NCBI GenBank assembly: GCA_016841325.1
Contig: JAENZJ010000009.1
Coordinates: 50,148-114,147, forward strand
Source: Thermincola carboxydiphila
GTDB lineage: Bacteria; Bacillota; Thermincolia; Thermincolales; UBA2595
Direction: 5' to 3'
DNA length: 64,000 bases
A program made the position numbers and the translations under genes. The notes under the pieces were generated by a model, which searched no databases, had not been told where the DNA came from, and was given only the letters and a program-made list of their open reading frames with translations. Position 1 is the stretch's first letter. Each line of letters begins with the position of its first letter. This document shows positions 53,157-61,974 of this stretch, piece by piece.

Positions 53157-55109
53157 ATGGAGTATAATGTAATATTTCAACCCTCAGGCCGTCGTGGTAA
53201 GGTTGCTGAAGGCAAGACCCTTCTGACAGCATCCCACGAGCTGGGTGTTGATATAGAAGCACCGTGTGGAGCTCACAAGGTGTGTGGTAAATGTAAAGTA
53301 AAGCTTGAAACAGGCTATTTTGAAAAATTCGGTATTGACTCACAGGCAGACCACCTGTCACCTGTAAGTGAAGAAGAGAAAAAGATTCTGAAGCCGGAAG
53401 ATATTGCTAACAATTATCGTTTGGCATGTGCTACTGAAATTAAGGGTGATGTACTTGTATTCGTTCCGGAAGAAAGCCGTAAGGCTGACCAGGTAGTGCT
53501 GGACACCGGTAAGGAAAGGGTATTTACCCTTGACCCGGCAGTTAAGAACTATTTTGTGGAAATGCCGGCAGCCACCCTGGAAGACCACAGGTCAGACCTG
53601 GGCCGCCTGCAGGATGCATTAAAAGAGCAATATGGACTGGAAAACCTGAGTATAGATTATTTTGTCCTTAGGGAACTCCCCAATGTTATCAGGGACGGTG
53701 ACTGGAAAGTAACTGCTACTGTTCTCTATGACAGGGAAATCATCGATGTAAGGCCTGGGTTTGCAGAGAAGTGGTATGGTATTGGTATTGATGTCGGTAC
53801 AACCACAGTAGCTGCTTACCTGTGTGATATGAGCACCGGTGAAATGCTTATCAAAGACGGGATGATGAACCCGCAGGTGCGTTACGGTGAAGACGTTCTT
53901 TCCCGGATCACATATGCAATGATGAACGATGACGGCCGTGACAAACTGCATGACGCAATTATAGAAGGAATTAACACCCTGGCTGAACGGATGACTGAAA
54001 AAGTTGGCTTAAAGGCAGAAGATGTGACTGAAATCACCCTGGTGTTCAACACCGCAATGCACCACTGCCTCTTAAACCTTGAGCCGAAGTATATGGGCCG
54101 GTCACCATTCGCTCCTGCCATCAGCGCTCCCTTTGATGTAAAGGCACGTGACCTGGGCATCAAGATCGGTAAGGCTGCCAATATCCACGTACTGCCTGTT
54201 GAGGCCGGATTCGTAGGTCCTGACAACGTATCTGTGCTGATTGCAGAAGAGCCGTACAAGCAGGATGAAGAAATCCGCCTGATTATTGACATTGGTACCA
54301 ATGGTGAAATCGACCTTGGCAACAAAAACAAACTTCTCTCTACTTCCTGTGCCACAGGTCCTGCCCTTGAGGGTGCCCAGATTAAGTTTGGTATGAGGGC
54401 TGCCCCGGGAGCTATTGAGAAACTGCGCATTGACCCTGAAACCAAGGAGTGTACCTACAAGGTAATTGGTGATGACAAGTTCTATGGCCGTGGGGAAAAA
54501 TCAAATGCCAAGGGTATCTGCGGTTCAGGTATCATTGATATGGTTGCCGAAGTATTCAAGGCTGGTATTATTAACAAGACCGGACGCTTTAATATGAAGC
54601 TCGATACCGACAGGATCCGCAAGGATGAAAACGGTAAGCCCGAGTATATCATGGTATTTGCAGAAGACAGCGGTATCGGCAAAGATATCACCGTTACCCA
54701 GGGCGATATCCGTGCTGTCCAGCTGGCTAAATCAGCCCTTTATGTAGGATGTAAAATGCTGATGAGGCGCCTTGGAGTGAACAAAATTGACCGGGTGACC
54801 CTGGCCGGTGCCTTCGGAAGCTTTATTGACAAAGAATCTTCACTTGTAATCGGTCTGTTCCCTGACTGTGACCTGGATAAAGTTGCCGCAGTTGGTAATG
54901 CTGCCGGTGACGGCGCTCAGGCTGCACTGCTTGACAAGAGCAAGAGGATTGAAGCTCGTGACGTGGCTGCAAGTGTTGAGTTTGTTGAAACAGCAGTAGA
55001 AGCTGACTTCCAGGAGCGTTTTGCTGAGGCAATGGCATTCCCTCATGGTCTGGACGAGTTCCCCAGCATCCAGCATATTCTGGATAAGATTCCCGGATAT
55101 AAAAAGTAG
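53157..55109 (+). CDS. Reductive activator of corrinoid proteins (RACo/RamA-like, ferredoxin + ASKHA domains)
   Basis: A 650-residue protein: N-terminal plant-type [2Fe-2S] ferredoxin domain with Cys37, Cys43, Cys46 and a fourth in YRLACATE (near 88); a linker domain; then an actin/Hsp70-like ATPase core with GIGIDVGTTTVAAYLCD (phosphate 1) and LIIDIGTNGEIDLG (phosphate 2), and a Cys-rich late segment. RACo proteins use ATP and low-potential electrons to reduce inactive Co(II) to Co(I) in corrinoid proteins. The [2Fe-2S] type is that of RACo and O-demethylase activators, not the 4Fe-4S RamA of methanogens. Its place directly after the corrinoid gene fits. Confidence 0.95.
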   Translation: MEYNVIFQPSGRRGKVAEGKTLLTASHELGVDIEAPCGAHKVCGKCKVKLETGYFEKFGIDSQADHLSPVSEEEKKILKPEDIANNYRLACATEIKGDVLVFVPEESRKADQVVLDTGKERVFTLDPAVKNYFVEMPAATLEDHRSDLGRLQDALKEQYGLENLSIDYFVLRELPNVIRDGDWKVTATVLYDREIIDVRPGFAEKWYGIGIDVGTTTVAAYLCDMSTGEMLIKDGMMNPQVRYGEDVLSRITYAMMNDDGRDKLHDAIIEGINTLAERMTEKVGLKAEDVTEITLVFNTAMHHCLLNLEPKYMGRSPFAPAISAPFDVKARDLGIKIGKAANIHVLPVEAGFVGPDNVSVLIAEEPYKQDEEIRLIIDIGTNGEIDLGNKNKLLSTSCATGPALEGAQIKFGMRAAPGAIEKLRIDPETKECTYKVIGDDKFYGRGEKSNAKGICGSGIIDMVAEVFKAGIINKTGRFNMKLDTDRIRKDENGKPEYIMVFAEDSGIGKDITVTQGDIRAVQLAKSALYVGCKMLMRRLGVNKIDRVTLAGAFGSFIDKESSLVIGLFPDCDLDKVAAVGNAAGDGAQAALLDKSKRIEARDVAASVEFVETAVEADFQERFAEAMAFPHGLDEFPSIQHILDKIPGYKK

Positions 55110-55165
55110 GAATTCGGAACAGATTACCAATTAAGAGATATTTGCCATTGAACGGAGGTGCAGTG

Positions 55166-56212
55166 ATGAAGCCGAAAGAGTGTGTTCTCGCGGCCTTTGA
55201 GAACAAGGTGCCCGAGAGAGTCCCTGCCATCATTTACGGTGGTGGTGTGTGGACAATGACGCATACAGGCAATACCTTTGACGGGTTAATCGGCAAACCA
55301 AAGGAAATGGCCGAAATGGTCGTCAAAGTTAATGAGGAAATCAATTCTGACATGGTGTATGTAGGCTCAGGCTACAATAACGTACATCTTCAGGCATTTG
55401 GCGGTACTATCAAATACCGTCCGGTCGGAGCTCCTGACCTTGAAGAACCGTTAATCCAGTCAGAAGAAGCTCTGGAAAGGTTTAGGGAAACTTATCCGGA
55501 TATTCCCGGGCAACTGGCTAAAGATCCGGTGGTTCAGACAATATGGGAAGCAGCCCAGTTAGTGCAGGAGAAAATCGGGAGTGACTACCTGGTATCCGCT
55601 ACCGCATGGGGGCCCTTCTCGCTGGCAGCTCAAATGTATGGTGTTGAGCTGATGATGCAGGATATGTTCAAGAAAGCTGCCTTGGTTAACAGTGTTATAG
55701 AAATCGCTGCAGACATTGTATACTACTTCTATGAGCCAATGATCAAGAACGGCTCCATTCAAGCAACAGCTATTGCAGATGCTACTGCTTCCGGGGACCT
55801 GATTTCTCCGCGGATGTTTAAGAAGTTTGCTGTACCCTGGCTGAAGAGCTTCCATGACAGGATTGCGGCACTGAACTGTGGCAGGTTCCTTCATATTTGT
55901 GGTGATACCACCAAGAGCCTGGACTTTATGCCTGATACAGGGGCACAGTGTATTGCCCTTGATATGAAGGTTGACCTGGCCGAAGCCAAGGCTAAAATTG
56001 GCGACAAAATGTGTATCGGCGGCAATACTCCTCCGGTATTTGTGCTGAACAACGGCACTAAGGAAGACTGTGTCAGATCAGCTAAGGAGTGTATTGAAAA
56101 AGCCGGCGCCAACGGCGGATATGTACTTCTGCCCGGTTGTGACATCCCACCATCTGTTTCGGTAGAGAACATTGATGCATATCTCAGTACCGGCAGAAAC
56201 ACCAAATATTAA
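55166..56212 (+). CDS. UroD/MtaA-family methyltransferase 1
   Basis: A 348-residue TIM-barrel protein of the uroporphyrinogen decarboxylase / MtaA group. The zinc ligands are seen as LHICGD (H-x-C near 247) and LPGCDIPPS (Cys near 327), the pattern of methylcobamide methyltransferases rather than true decarboxylases. In O-demethylase systems this family provides methyltransferase I, which takes a methyl group from the substrate; in methanogens it acts on coenzyme M. The ATG at 55166 has GGAGGTG 5 bases before it; upstream starts from 55142 overlap the ribosome site. The substrate is unknown. Confidence 0.88.
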   Translation: MKPKECVLAAFENKVPERVPAIIYGGGVWTMTHTGNTFDGLIGKPKEMAEMVVKVNEEINSDMVYVGSGYNNVHLQAFGGTIKYRPVGAPDLEEPLIQSEEALERFRETYPDIPGQLAKDPVVQTIWEAAQLVQEKIGSDYLVSATAWGPFSLAAQMYGVELMMQDMFKKAALVNSVIEIAADIVYYFYEPMIKNGSIQATAIADATASGDLISPRMFKKFAVPWLKSFHDRIAALNCGRFLHICGDTTKSLDFMPDTGAQCIALDMKVDLAEAKAKIGDKMCIGGNTPPVFVLNNGTKEDCVRSAKECIEKAGANGGYVLLPGCDIPPSVSVENIDAYLSTGRNTKY

Positions 56213-56284
56213 TCTTAACCAGGAATTGCTGTTTATATTTAACGATTAACTCCAAATGACAATATCAGGTATTACCCATTCTCC

Positions 56285-56324
56285 GTAAAAGGGGAGTAGA
56301 ATTCACTCTCCGCTCCCCTTTTAC
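56285..56324 (+). terminator. Terminator/attenuator within the methyltransferase operon
   Basis: A perfect 12-bp stem, GTAAAAGGGGAG (56285-56296) with CTCCCCTTTTAC (56313-56324). The A- and T-rich sides would serve both strands. It lies between the first UroD gene and the MtrH gene and may reduce downstream expression. Confidence 0.65.
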
Positions 56325-56364
56325 ATATTGTTTCGAATGAAAAAAATACCGTATAAGGAGTGAA

Positions 56365-57336
56365 ATGATGTTTAAATTAGAGAAACCGCAAAAGGAATGC
56401 CAGATTTTTGATTTCAAGGTTGGCGGACAATATGGGCAAAACCCGCCTTTACTTATTTCCTCAATGTTCCATAATGGGGACAAGGTTCTCGAGAGCCGGA
56501 AAGAAGGCAAGTGGGACAAGGCTAAGGCTGAAGAGTATGTTAAGAAGCAGGAAGAACTGGAAAAACTGACTGGTATCCCAGCAATTGTTGCTATGGTAGC
56601 CAATTCTGCAGAGGAAATGGCCAGGTATGTTGACTGGTTCACCAGCATCAGTGACCGCCCCTTCGCTATTGATATGTGGGTTGAAAAGCCGCGCCTGGAA
56701 GCTGCTGAATATGTAGCCAAGAAAGGCCTGCAGGACCGCCTGGTATATAACAGTATCACTCCTTGGGATAAAGACATCCCGGGACAGGTGGCTAAACTTA
56801 AGGAACTGGGAATCAAGCACGTTATTGTTCAGGCATATGATGTGGCTGATCCTTCCCCCAAAGGCAGGTTAACCAGCTTCAACAGTATTATGGAGTCAAT
56901 ACCTGAGGGTACTTTTGAGTCCATACTTGTAGACACCTCTGTTATGAACCTGCCTGCGATTGCATTCTCAGGTGTGGCCAATAAAATAGTTAAGGAAGCA
57001 ACCGGCTGGCCCTGTGGTGTTGCCAGCTCCAATGGTACTTACATGTGGAAGGAAGCCCGTGAACTGTTCGGAAAAGACGGTTTTGCAGCCATGAATGCTG
57101 CCGGTCAGGGATGTTCAACTCTTTACTGGACCGACTTCATTTTCTATGGACCGATTGTTGCGGCTCCCAAGATGTTCCCGGCAGTTGTCTCCGGTGCAGT
57201 TATGGCTGCAGCCATGGCTCAGTATGAGACCGGACAGCTTCCTGCCAATCCCAACCATCCGTTCTACAAATTCTTTAATGACTTTGCTGAGAAACTGAAG
57301 TCCGGTGGCGAACAATCTATGCCTGTGCATGACTAA
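56365..57336 (+). CDS. MtrH-family methylcorrinoid:tetrahydrofolate methyltransferase
   Basis: A 323-residue protein of the MtrH family (COG1962). The opening KPQKECQIFDFKVGGQYGQNPPLLISSMFHNGDKV is highly characteristic. It forms a TIM barrel that binds a pterin or folate. In O-demethylase systems (OdmA/MtvA type) it is methyltransferase II, passing the methyl group from the corrinoid protein to tetrahydrofolate and so into the Wood-Ljungdahl pathway. ATG 56365 (or 56368) follows AAGGAG. It has no membrane anchor, unlike the Mtr complex of methanogens. It is followed by a second UroD-family gene after 53 bases. Confidence 0.92.
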   Translation: MMFKLEKPQKECQIFDFKVGGQYGQNPPLLISSMFHNGDKVLESRKEGKWDKAKAEEYVKKQEELEKLTGIPAIVAMVANSAEEMARYVDWFTSISDRPFAIDMWVEKPRLEAAEYVAKKGLQDRLVYNSITPWDKDIPGQVAKLKELGIKHVIVQAYDVADPSPKGRLTSFNSIMESIPEGTFESILVDTSVMNLPAIAFSGVANKIVKEATGWPCGVASSNGTYMWKEARELFGKDGFAAMNAAGQGCSTLYWTDFIFYGPIVAAPKMFPAVVSGAVMAAAMAQYETGQLPANPNHPFYKFFNDFAEKLKSGGEQSMPVHD

Positions 57337-57389
57337 TCAGGCAGATAGGGATTAAGAATCATTTACTTAAAACTGGAGGTATTTTGTAT

Positions 57390-58439
57390 ATGAATTCAAG
57401 ACAATTAGTACTTGACCAGCTTAACGGTAAAGACGTCGAGAGGCCGGCATGTTACAGCGGTATGGGTAATGTTACCACTGCCGGACTGGAGCAGTTTGGA
57501 TACAAGTTTTCCAAGGTTCACACTGATGCCAAGATGATGGCTGATACGGCTGCCTCATCTTACAAACTGTTTGGCTATGAGTGTGCCATAGTTCCTTATG
57601 ACCTCTGCCTTGAAGCCGAAGCTATCGGTTGTGTAATGAACCCTTATGAGGAAGTAGACCAGCTTCTCTATCCTACCATTAAGGAAAAGGTTTGCCATTC
57701 AGAAGAGGAAATGACCACCTTCCCCATCCCTGATGATGTTGAGAAGAGGGGCAGGGTTCCCCTGGTCTGTGAAGCCATTAAACTTCTGAAGGCTGATATC
57801 GGCAATGAGGTTGCTATCGGTACTTATGTGCTTGGCCCATTCACCCTTGCCGGTCAGCTGATGGACCTGAACGACCTGTTTAAACTGGCATTTAAAAAGC
57901 CTAAGCTGGTTAACGAAATGCTGGACCGGGTGTCAGACGTGACTATCAAAATTGCCAAGGAACTGGTTGCAGCCGGCGCTGATTACATTAATGTGCGTGA
58001 AATGGGTGCTACCACTGACGTGCTCAGCCCCAAGGTGTTCCGTAATGTAATTCAGCCACACCTAATCAAGGTAAGAGAAGCCCTTAAGGATGTACCCCTG
58101 GTTATCCACATCTGTGGTGGTACCAATAAGATTATGGACATTCTTAATGAGTGCAAGTACAATGCCATTTCCGTGGAAACCAAAAATGACCTGGCAGCAA
58201 GCCGTGAAATGATTGGTAATGAGCCGCTGATTTTCGGTAACATTGATGCCTTTAATGTACTGGTTAACGGTTCACCGGAAGATGTTGAAAAAGCTACTCT
58301 GGCCGCTCTCGAGGGCAGCTGTGACTCAGTATGGCCCAGCTGTGATATCTGGCCGACCGCTCCCATTGAGAACCTTAAGGCAATGGTAGAGACGGTAAAG
58401 AATCAGGGCGCTGCAAAGTGGGTTCGTAAAAACAAATAA
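57390..58439 (+). CDS. UroD/MtaA-family methyltransferase 2
   Basis: A 349-residue paralogue of the protein at 55166, with the zinc motif IHICGG (H-x-C) and a distal cysteine in PSCDIWPTAP. The MtaA-like GTYVLGPFTLAGQLMD is conserved. The central sequence INVREMGATTDVLSPKVF differs from copy 1 (IADATASGDLISPRMF), so the two may act on different methyl donors. ATG 57390 has GGAGGT 10 bases upstream; the TTG at 57384 is in frame but only 4 bases away. It ends the methyltransferase gene set before the ABC transporter. Confidence 0.88.
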   Translation: MNSRQLVLDQLNGKDVERPACYSGMGNVTTAGLEQFGYKFSKVHTDAKMMADTAASSYKLFGYECAIVPYDLCLEAEAIGCVMNPYEEVDQLLYPTIKEKVCHSEEEMTTFPIPDDVEKRGRVPLVCEAIKLLKADIGNEVAIGTYVLGPFTLAGQLMDLNDLFKLAFKKPKLVNEMLDRVSDVTIKIAKELVAAGADYINVREMGATTDVLSPKVFRNVIQPHLIKVREALKDVPLVIHICGGTNKIMDILNECKYNAISVETKNDLAASREMIGNEPLIFGNIDAFNVLVNGSPEDVEKATLAALEGSCDSVWPSCDIWPTAPIENLKAMVETVKNQGAAKWVRKNK

Positions 58440-58465
58440 CCTCGCTTGGCGTTAACTTATATATA

Positions 58466-58519
58466 GTGGATTTAAGGCCGGTCTTTTCTTTGCAGGTTGG
58501 GGCCGGCCCCCGAATCCAC
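58466..58519 (+). other. Nested inverted repeat between the methyltransferase and transporter genes
   Basis: Outer GTGGATT/AATCCAC (58466-58472 / 58513-58519) and inner GGCCGG/CCGGCC (58476-58481 / 58503-58508), with no T run after. It could be a terminator or a regulatory leader of the transporter. Confidence 0.45.
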
Positions 58520-58573
58520 CCTTTACGCTTTCGGGGTTTATAATACTACGATTTATAGGAGGAAAACACCTAA

Positions 58574-59668
58574 ATGAAAAAAGCCCTTACCAGTATTTTG
58601 GTACTGCTTTTTGCGATAGCTGTCTTTGCCGGATGTTCCGATAGCGGAAATAACGGTGGTGATCAGGAAGGGAAAAACGGAACTCAGGAACCGGCAGAAG
58701 AAAAACTGGTTTACCTGACCCAGACAGCTCCTCCCAGCATGCTGGAGCAGTTGGAGGCTGGGGAAATAGATGGTTTTATAGCCTGGGAGCCGTTTAACAG
58801 TACAGCTGTAACGGACGGTTACGGCAAATACCTGTTTACTTCTCAGGATGTATGGGATGACCACCCATGTTGTGTTTTGGCCATAAATGAAAATTTCACA
58901 GATGAAACGACAATTGAGGCCTTAGTCTGGGCCCATATCAAGGCTGTAAGGTTCATTAATGACCCTGCCAACAGTGAAAAAGTACTTCAGTATGCTTCTG
59001 ATTTTACCGGAAAGAATGAGGATGTAGTCAAAAAATCTCTGGAAAACATAACTTATGTTGAATATCCCGCCAAGGATGAGTTTGAGGAGTACTATAACAG
59101 CCTGGTTGAAGGAAAGCTGTTAAAGAACTCTGTTGAATCTATCGGATACACTGACAGTAACAAATTCTTTGAATCATTTTTAAAAACATCAGTTTATGAT
59201 AAAGTGTCCGGTGAACTGGATAAAGATGCCGGGTGGAAACCTGCAAATGTACCGGCAGAGACCAAGGTTCGCCTGGGATACCTGGCGGCTGACCTGCACC
59301 AGTTGGCCATGTTTGTGGCTGACAAGGAGGGTTACTATAGTCAGGTGGGGCTGGTAAACGGTGAGAACCTGGAGACCAAAGTGTTTCCTAACGGTGTCGC
59401 CGTTATGGAGGCATTTAAGGCCAAGGATGTGGATATGGCGTACCTGGGCGGTGCTCCGGCGACCCTCAAGAGAATAAATGATGATATCCCTGTTGAGATT
59501 GTGGCTGGAGCCAATAATGAGGGTTCAGGCCTGGTGGTGAAAAATGAAATAAATGCTCTTGCTGACATGGCTGGAAAGACGATTGCCGTCCCGGGAGTTG
59601 GCACAGTGCAGTATACGCTCCTTGACAAAGCCCTCCGGGAAGAAGGACTGAGACCGGTTATTAAATAG
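58574..59668 (+). CDS. ABC transporter substrate-binding lipoprotein (NMT1/TauA-like), lobes in permuted order
   Basis: A 364-residue lipoprotein (signal ending VFAGC). After the linker, residues about 44-228 correspond to the second half of NMT1/SsuA/TauA proteins (LVYLTQTAPPSMLEQLEAGE, DGFIAWEPFN, DDHPCCVLAIN). Residues about 231-364 correspond to the first half (KVRLGYLAADLHQLAMFVADK, MAYLGGAPATLKRI, GKTIAVPGVGTVQYTLLDKALREEGL). Normally the order is the reverse and the present C-terminus would run straight into the present N-terminus. So the chain looks circularly permuted, or formed by recombination between tandem copies. It should bind an anionic small molecule such as a sulfonate. ATG 58574 follows AGGAGG. 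A 7-base tandem repeat follows the stop. Confidence 0.85.
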   Translation: MKKALTSILVLLFAIAVFAGCSDSGNNGGDQEGKNGTQEPAEEKLVYLTQTAPPSMLEQLEAGEIDGFIAWEPFNSTAVTDGYGKYLFTSQDVWDDHPCCVLAINENFTDETTIEALVWAHIKAVRFINDPANSEKVLQYASDFTGKNEDVVKKSLENITYVEYPAKDEFEEYYNSLVEGKLLKNSVESIGYTDSNKFFESFLKTSVYDKVSGELDKDAGWKPANVPAETKVRLGYLAADLHQLAMFVADKEGYYSQVGLVNGENLETKVFPNGVAVMEAFKAKDVDMAYLGGAPATLKRINDDIPVEIVAGANNEGSGLVVKNEINALADMAGKTIAVPGVGTVQYTLLDKALREEGLRPVIK

Positions 59669-59670
59669 CA

Positions 59671-59712
59671 GTCAGAAGTCAGGAGTCAGGAGTCAGGAGT
59701 TAGGAATCAGGA
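59671..59712. repeat. 7-bp tandem repeat after the binding-protein gene
   Basis: Six units of GTCAGGA with variants (GTCAGAA, GTCAGGA x3, GTTAGGA, ATCAGGA) begin 3 bases after the stop codon. Confidence 0.9.
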
Positions 59713-59727
59713 AAAGGATGATGCGGA

Positions 59728-60564
59728 ATGGGCCTGTTTGATTATTCGACTGCTGAGCAAGTTACCGGCCGGTCCGCGGGTTTAGGTTTATTTAAAAGAT
59801 TTAATGATAAACTACTCAGAATAATGTCTGCAGTAACGATTCTTATAATATGGCAGCTCACAGCAAGCCTCCAATTGCTGGAGCTGCCTTCTCCCATAAC
59901 GACTCTGGGGGTATTTATTGACCTTATTATCAGCGGAGACCCTTTGTACAACAGGACATTGCCGGAGATTGTCTGGGCCAGCCTGCAGATAGTAATCAGA
60001 GCCTGTGCGGTCAGTATAATTGTAGCCGTTAGTTTGGGCATCTTAATGGGTGCTGTGCAGCCATTAAGGAAATATCTTGAAGCGATTCTGGAATTGTTAA
60101 GGCCTATCCCGCCACTTGCCTGGATACCACTTGCATATGTGATATTTGCCAATACCGGCAGTCCCACAGAGTATGTACAGGTATTTGTTGTTTTTGTAGG
60201 TGCTTTTTTCCCGATTTTACTGAATACTATACATGGCATTAGCATGATTAACAGGATATATCTGGAGGCAGCCCGGACTATGGGGGCCTCTCCAAGGCAA
60301 ATTTTACGGCAGGTCATGCTGCCGGCAGCCCTGCCCTCGATTTTTAACGGAATCCGGGTAGGCTTTGGAGTGGGTTGGATGTCTATAGTTGCGGCAGAGT
60401 TTGTCGGGGGGAAGCTGGGAATCGGGTATTACATCTGGTCCTCCTATTCAGTTGGGGGCAGGACCGCTGAGATAATCAGCGGGATGGTAGCTATCGGGAT
60501 AGTGGGCAGCCTGATCAACAAGGTTATTCTTCTGACAGAAAAGAGGCTGGTACCATGGCGCTGA
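59728..60564 (+). CDS. ABC transporter permease (TauC/SsuC type)
   Basis: A 278-residue permease with about six membrane helices and the EAA loop YLEAARTMGASPRQILRQVMLPAALPSIFNGIRVGFGVGW, typical of nitrate/sulfonate/taurine transporters. It presumably dimerises and is driven by the ATPase whose start overlaps its end by 10 bases. ATG 59728 follows a weak site, GGAAAAGGATG. It belongs with the binding lipoprotein upstream. Confidence 0.92.
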   Translation: MGLFDYSTAEQVTGRSAGLGLFKRFNDKLLRIMSAVTILIIWQLTASLQLLELPSPITTLGVFIDLIISGDPLYNRTLPEIVWASLQIVIRACAVSIIVAVSLGILMGAVQPLRKYLEAILELLRPIPPLAWIPLAYVIFANTGSPTEYVQVFVVFVGAFFPILLNTIHGISMINRIYLEAARTMGASPRQILRQVMLPAALPSIFNGIRVGFGVGWMSIVAAEFVGGKLGIGYYIWSSYSVGGRTAEIISGMVAIGIVGSLINKVILLTEKRLVPWR

Positions 60565-61286
60565 TTCTGGAGGATGTTACCCAGCGGTTTGGGGAGACAA
60601 CTGTATTTGAAAGCCTTAACCTGGAGGTGGAAGAGGGCTGTTTTTGCTGTATTGTCGGCCCCAGTGGCTGTGGCAAGAGTACCCTGCTCAGGGTTATTGC
60701 AGGCTTGAATAATACTACGGCAGGGGAAGTGAAGCTGCATAACCGGCCGTTGTCCCTTGATGCCGGGGAAGTGGGCTTCGTATTTCAGGAAGATGCTCTA
60801 TTTCCCTGGTATACAGTTGAGGAGAATATGAAATTTGGCCTGCGGGCCAGGAAAATTGACAAAAACAAATGGGATGACATTATCAGGATTAACCTGGAAA
60901 AGGTTGGTCTTACCGAATACCGCAGTTATTACCCCGGGCAGTTGTCAGGAGGTATGAAACAGCGAATCGCCATTGCCAGGGTGATGGCTTACAACCCAAA
61001 GCTCCTGTTAATGGATGAGCCTTTTGCGTCATTGGATTCGTTTAACCGGAATATGCTTCAGGCGGAACTTATAGATTTATGGGAAAAAGAGAAGAAAACT
61101 ATTCTCTTTGTAACCCACAATATTGATGAAGCGGTATTTTTGTCTGAAAGGCTGATCATCATGGGTGCCAGGCCGGGGAGGATAAAAAGGGTTTTGAATA
61201 TTAACCTTCCCAGGCCGCGTAACCGGACCGATGCCGAGTTTTGCCGCAACCGGAGAAAGATCCTGGAGATGATAGAAGAGGGCTAG
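60555..61286 (+). CDS. ABC transporter ATP-binding protein (TauB/SsuB type)
   Basis: A 243-residue ATPase: Walker A GPSGCGKST, Q-loop FVFQEDALFPWYTV, signature LSGGMKQRIAIARV, Walker B LLLMDEPFASLD, H-loop FVTHNIDEAVFLSERL. These features place it in the nitrate/sulfonate/taurine group. ATG 60555 overlaps the permease gene by 10 bases. It energises uptake of an unknown anion, possibly the methylated substrate of the methyltransferases upstream. Confidence 0.94.
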   Translation: MALILEDVTQRFGETTVFESLNLEVEEGCFCCIVGPSGCGKSTLLRVIAGLNNTTAGEVKLHNRPLSLDAGEVGFVFQEDALFPWYTVEENMKFGLRARKIDKNKWDDIIRINLEKVGLTEYRSYYPGQLSGGMKQRIAIARVMAYNPKLLLMDEPFASLDSFNRNMLQAELIDLWEKEKKTILFVTHNIDEAVFLSERLIIMGARPGRIKRVLNINLPRPRNRTDAEFCRNRRKILEMIEEG

Positions 61287-61434
61287 AGAAAAGTCTGAAG
61301 AAGGCTTTAGCGGGTCTTCCTGAATAAACGGGGACCCTTAAAGGCATAAATATCATGGGAGGTGAAAGAAAAGTACTTATTTCTCCAGACAGAAAAAAAT
61401 AATTTTAACTAGTTGAAAGGAGCGACAAATATTT

Positions 61435-61881
61435 ATGAGTGAAGAGAAAAAGTGGACTGCAGAAGAAGCTAACAAGTACATGGATCAGAACATGCTTTTT
61501 GTTCCCCGGATGTTTAAGGTAATCAATGAGATTAATCCCAAGGCAGGCGTTACCTTTGCTGATTTCTACAACAGCATGTGGGCAGACGGCGCTTTAAGCC
61601 GGAAATTTAAGGAACTGATTTTTATGGCATGTGCTGTTTCTTATTGTTCACCAAGGTGTATTGTTCATGCCTATCCTGCAGCAAGGGCTGGAGCAACTGT
61701 TGAAGAGACATTTGAAGCTGCAGCTATTGGAATGATGGCCGGAGGTTTTGTTCCCGGAGGCCCTGGAATTCCTTATGCATTTGAATATGCTGCTAAGTGT
61801 GTTGAAATCGTAGACAAGACCCACAAGGGAGAACCCTGGGAGTACCTGCCGGCTCCGAAATGGGATCACGGCGTTTACTAA
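61435..61881 (+). CDS. Carboxymuconolactone decarboxylase/AhpD-like protein
   Basis: A 148-residue all-helical CMD-family protein. The motif CSPRCIVH (Cys71-X3-Cys75-X2-His78) is the AhpD-type redox/proton-relay signature, so it is a peroxidase- or thiol-type member more likely than a true decarboxylase. ATG 61435 follows AAAGGAG. CMD-like proteins are found in several corrinoid methyltransferase clusters, where their role is unproven. It is separated from the transporter by 148 bases and ends at a GC hairpin. Confidence 0.85.
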   Translation: MSEEKKWTAEEANKYMDQNMLFVPRMFKVINEINPKAGVTFADFYNSMWADGALSRKFKELIFMACAVSYCSPRCIVHAYPAARAGATVEETFEAAAIGMMAGGFVPGGPGIPYAFEYAAKCVEIVDKTHKGEPWEYLPAPKWDHGVY

Positions 61882-61893
61882 AAATTGCTTAGG

Positions 61894-61912
61894 GGAGGGG
61901 CTCTGCCCCTCC
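61894..61912 (+). terminator. GC-rich hairpin after the CMD-like gene
   Basis: GGAGGGG/CCCCTCC, 7 bp, with loop CTCTG. There is no T run, so termination would be weak. Confidence 0.45.
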
Positions 61913-61974
61913 GCTAACATATGATAAATTATAATATATTTAAGGAAATTTACTAATGGGAGAGGGTGCCGGAT

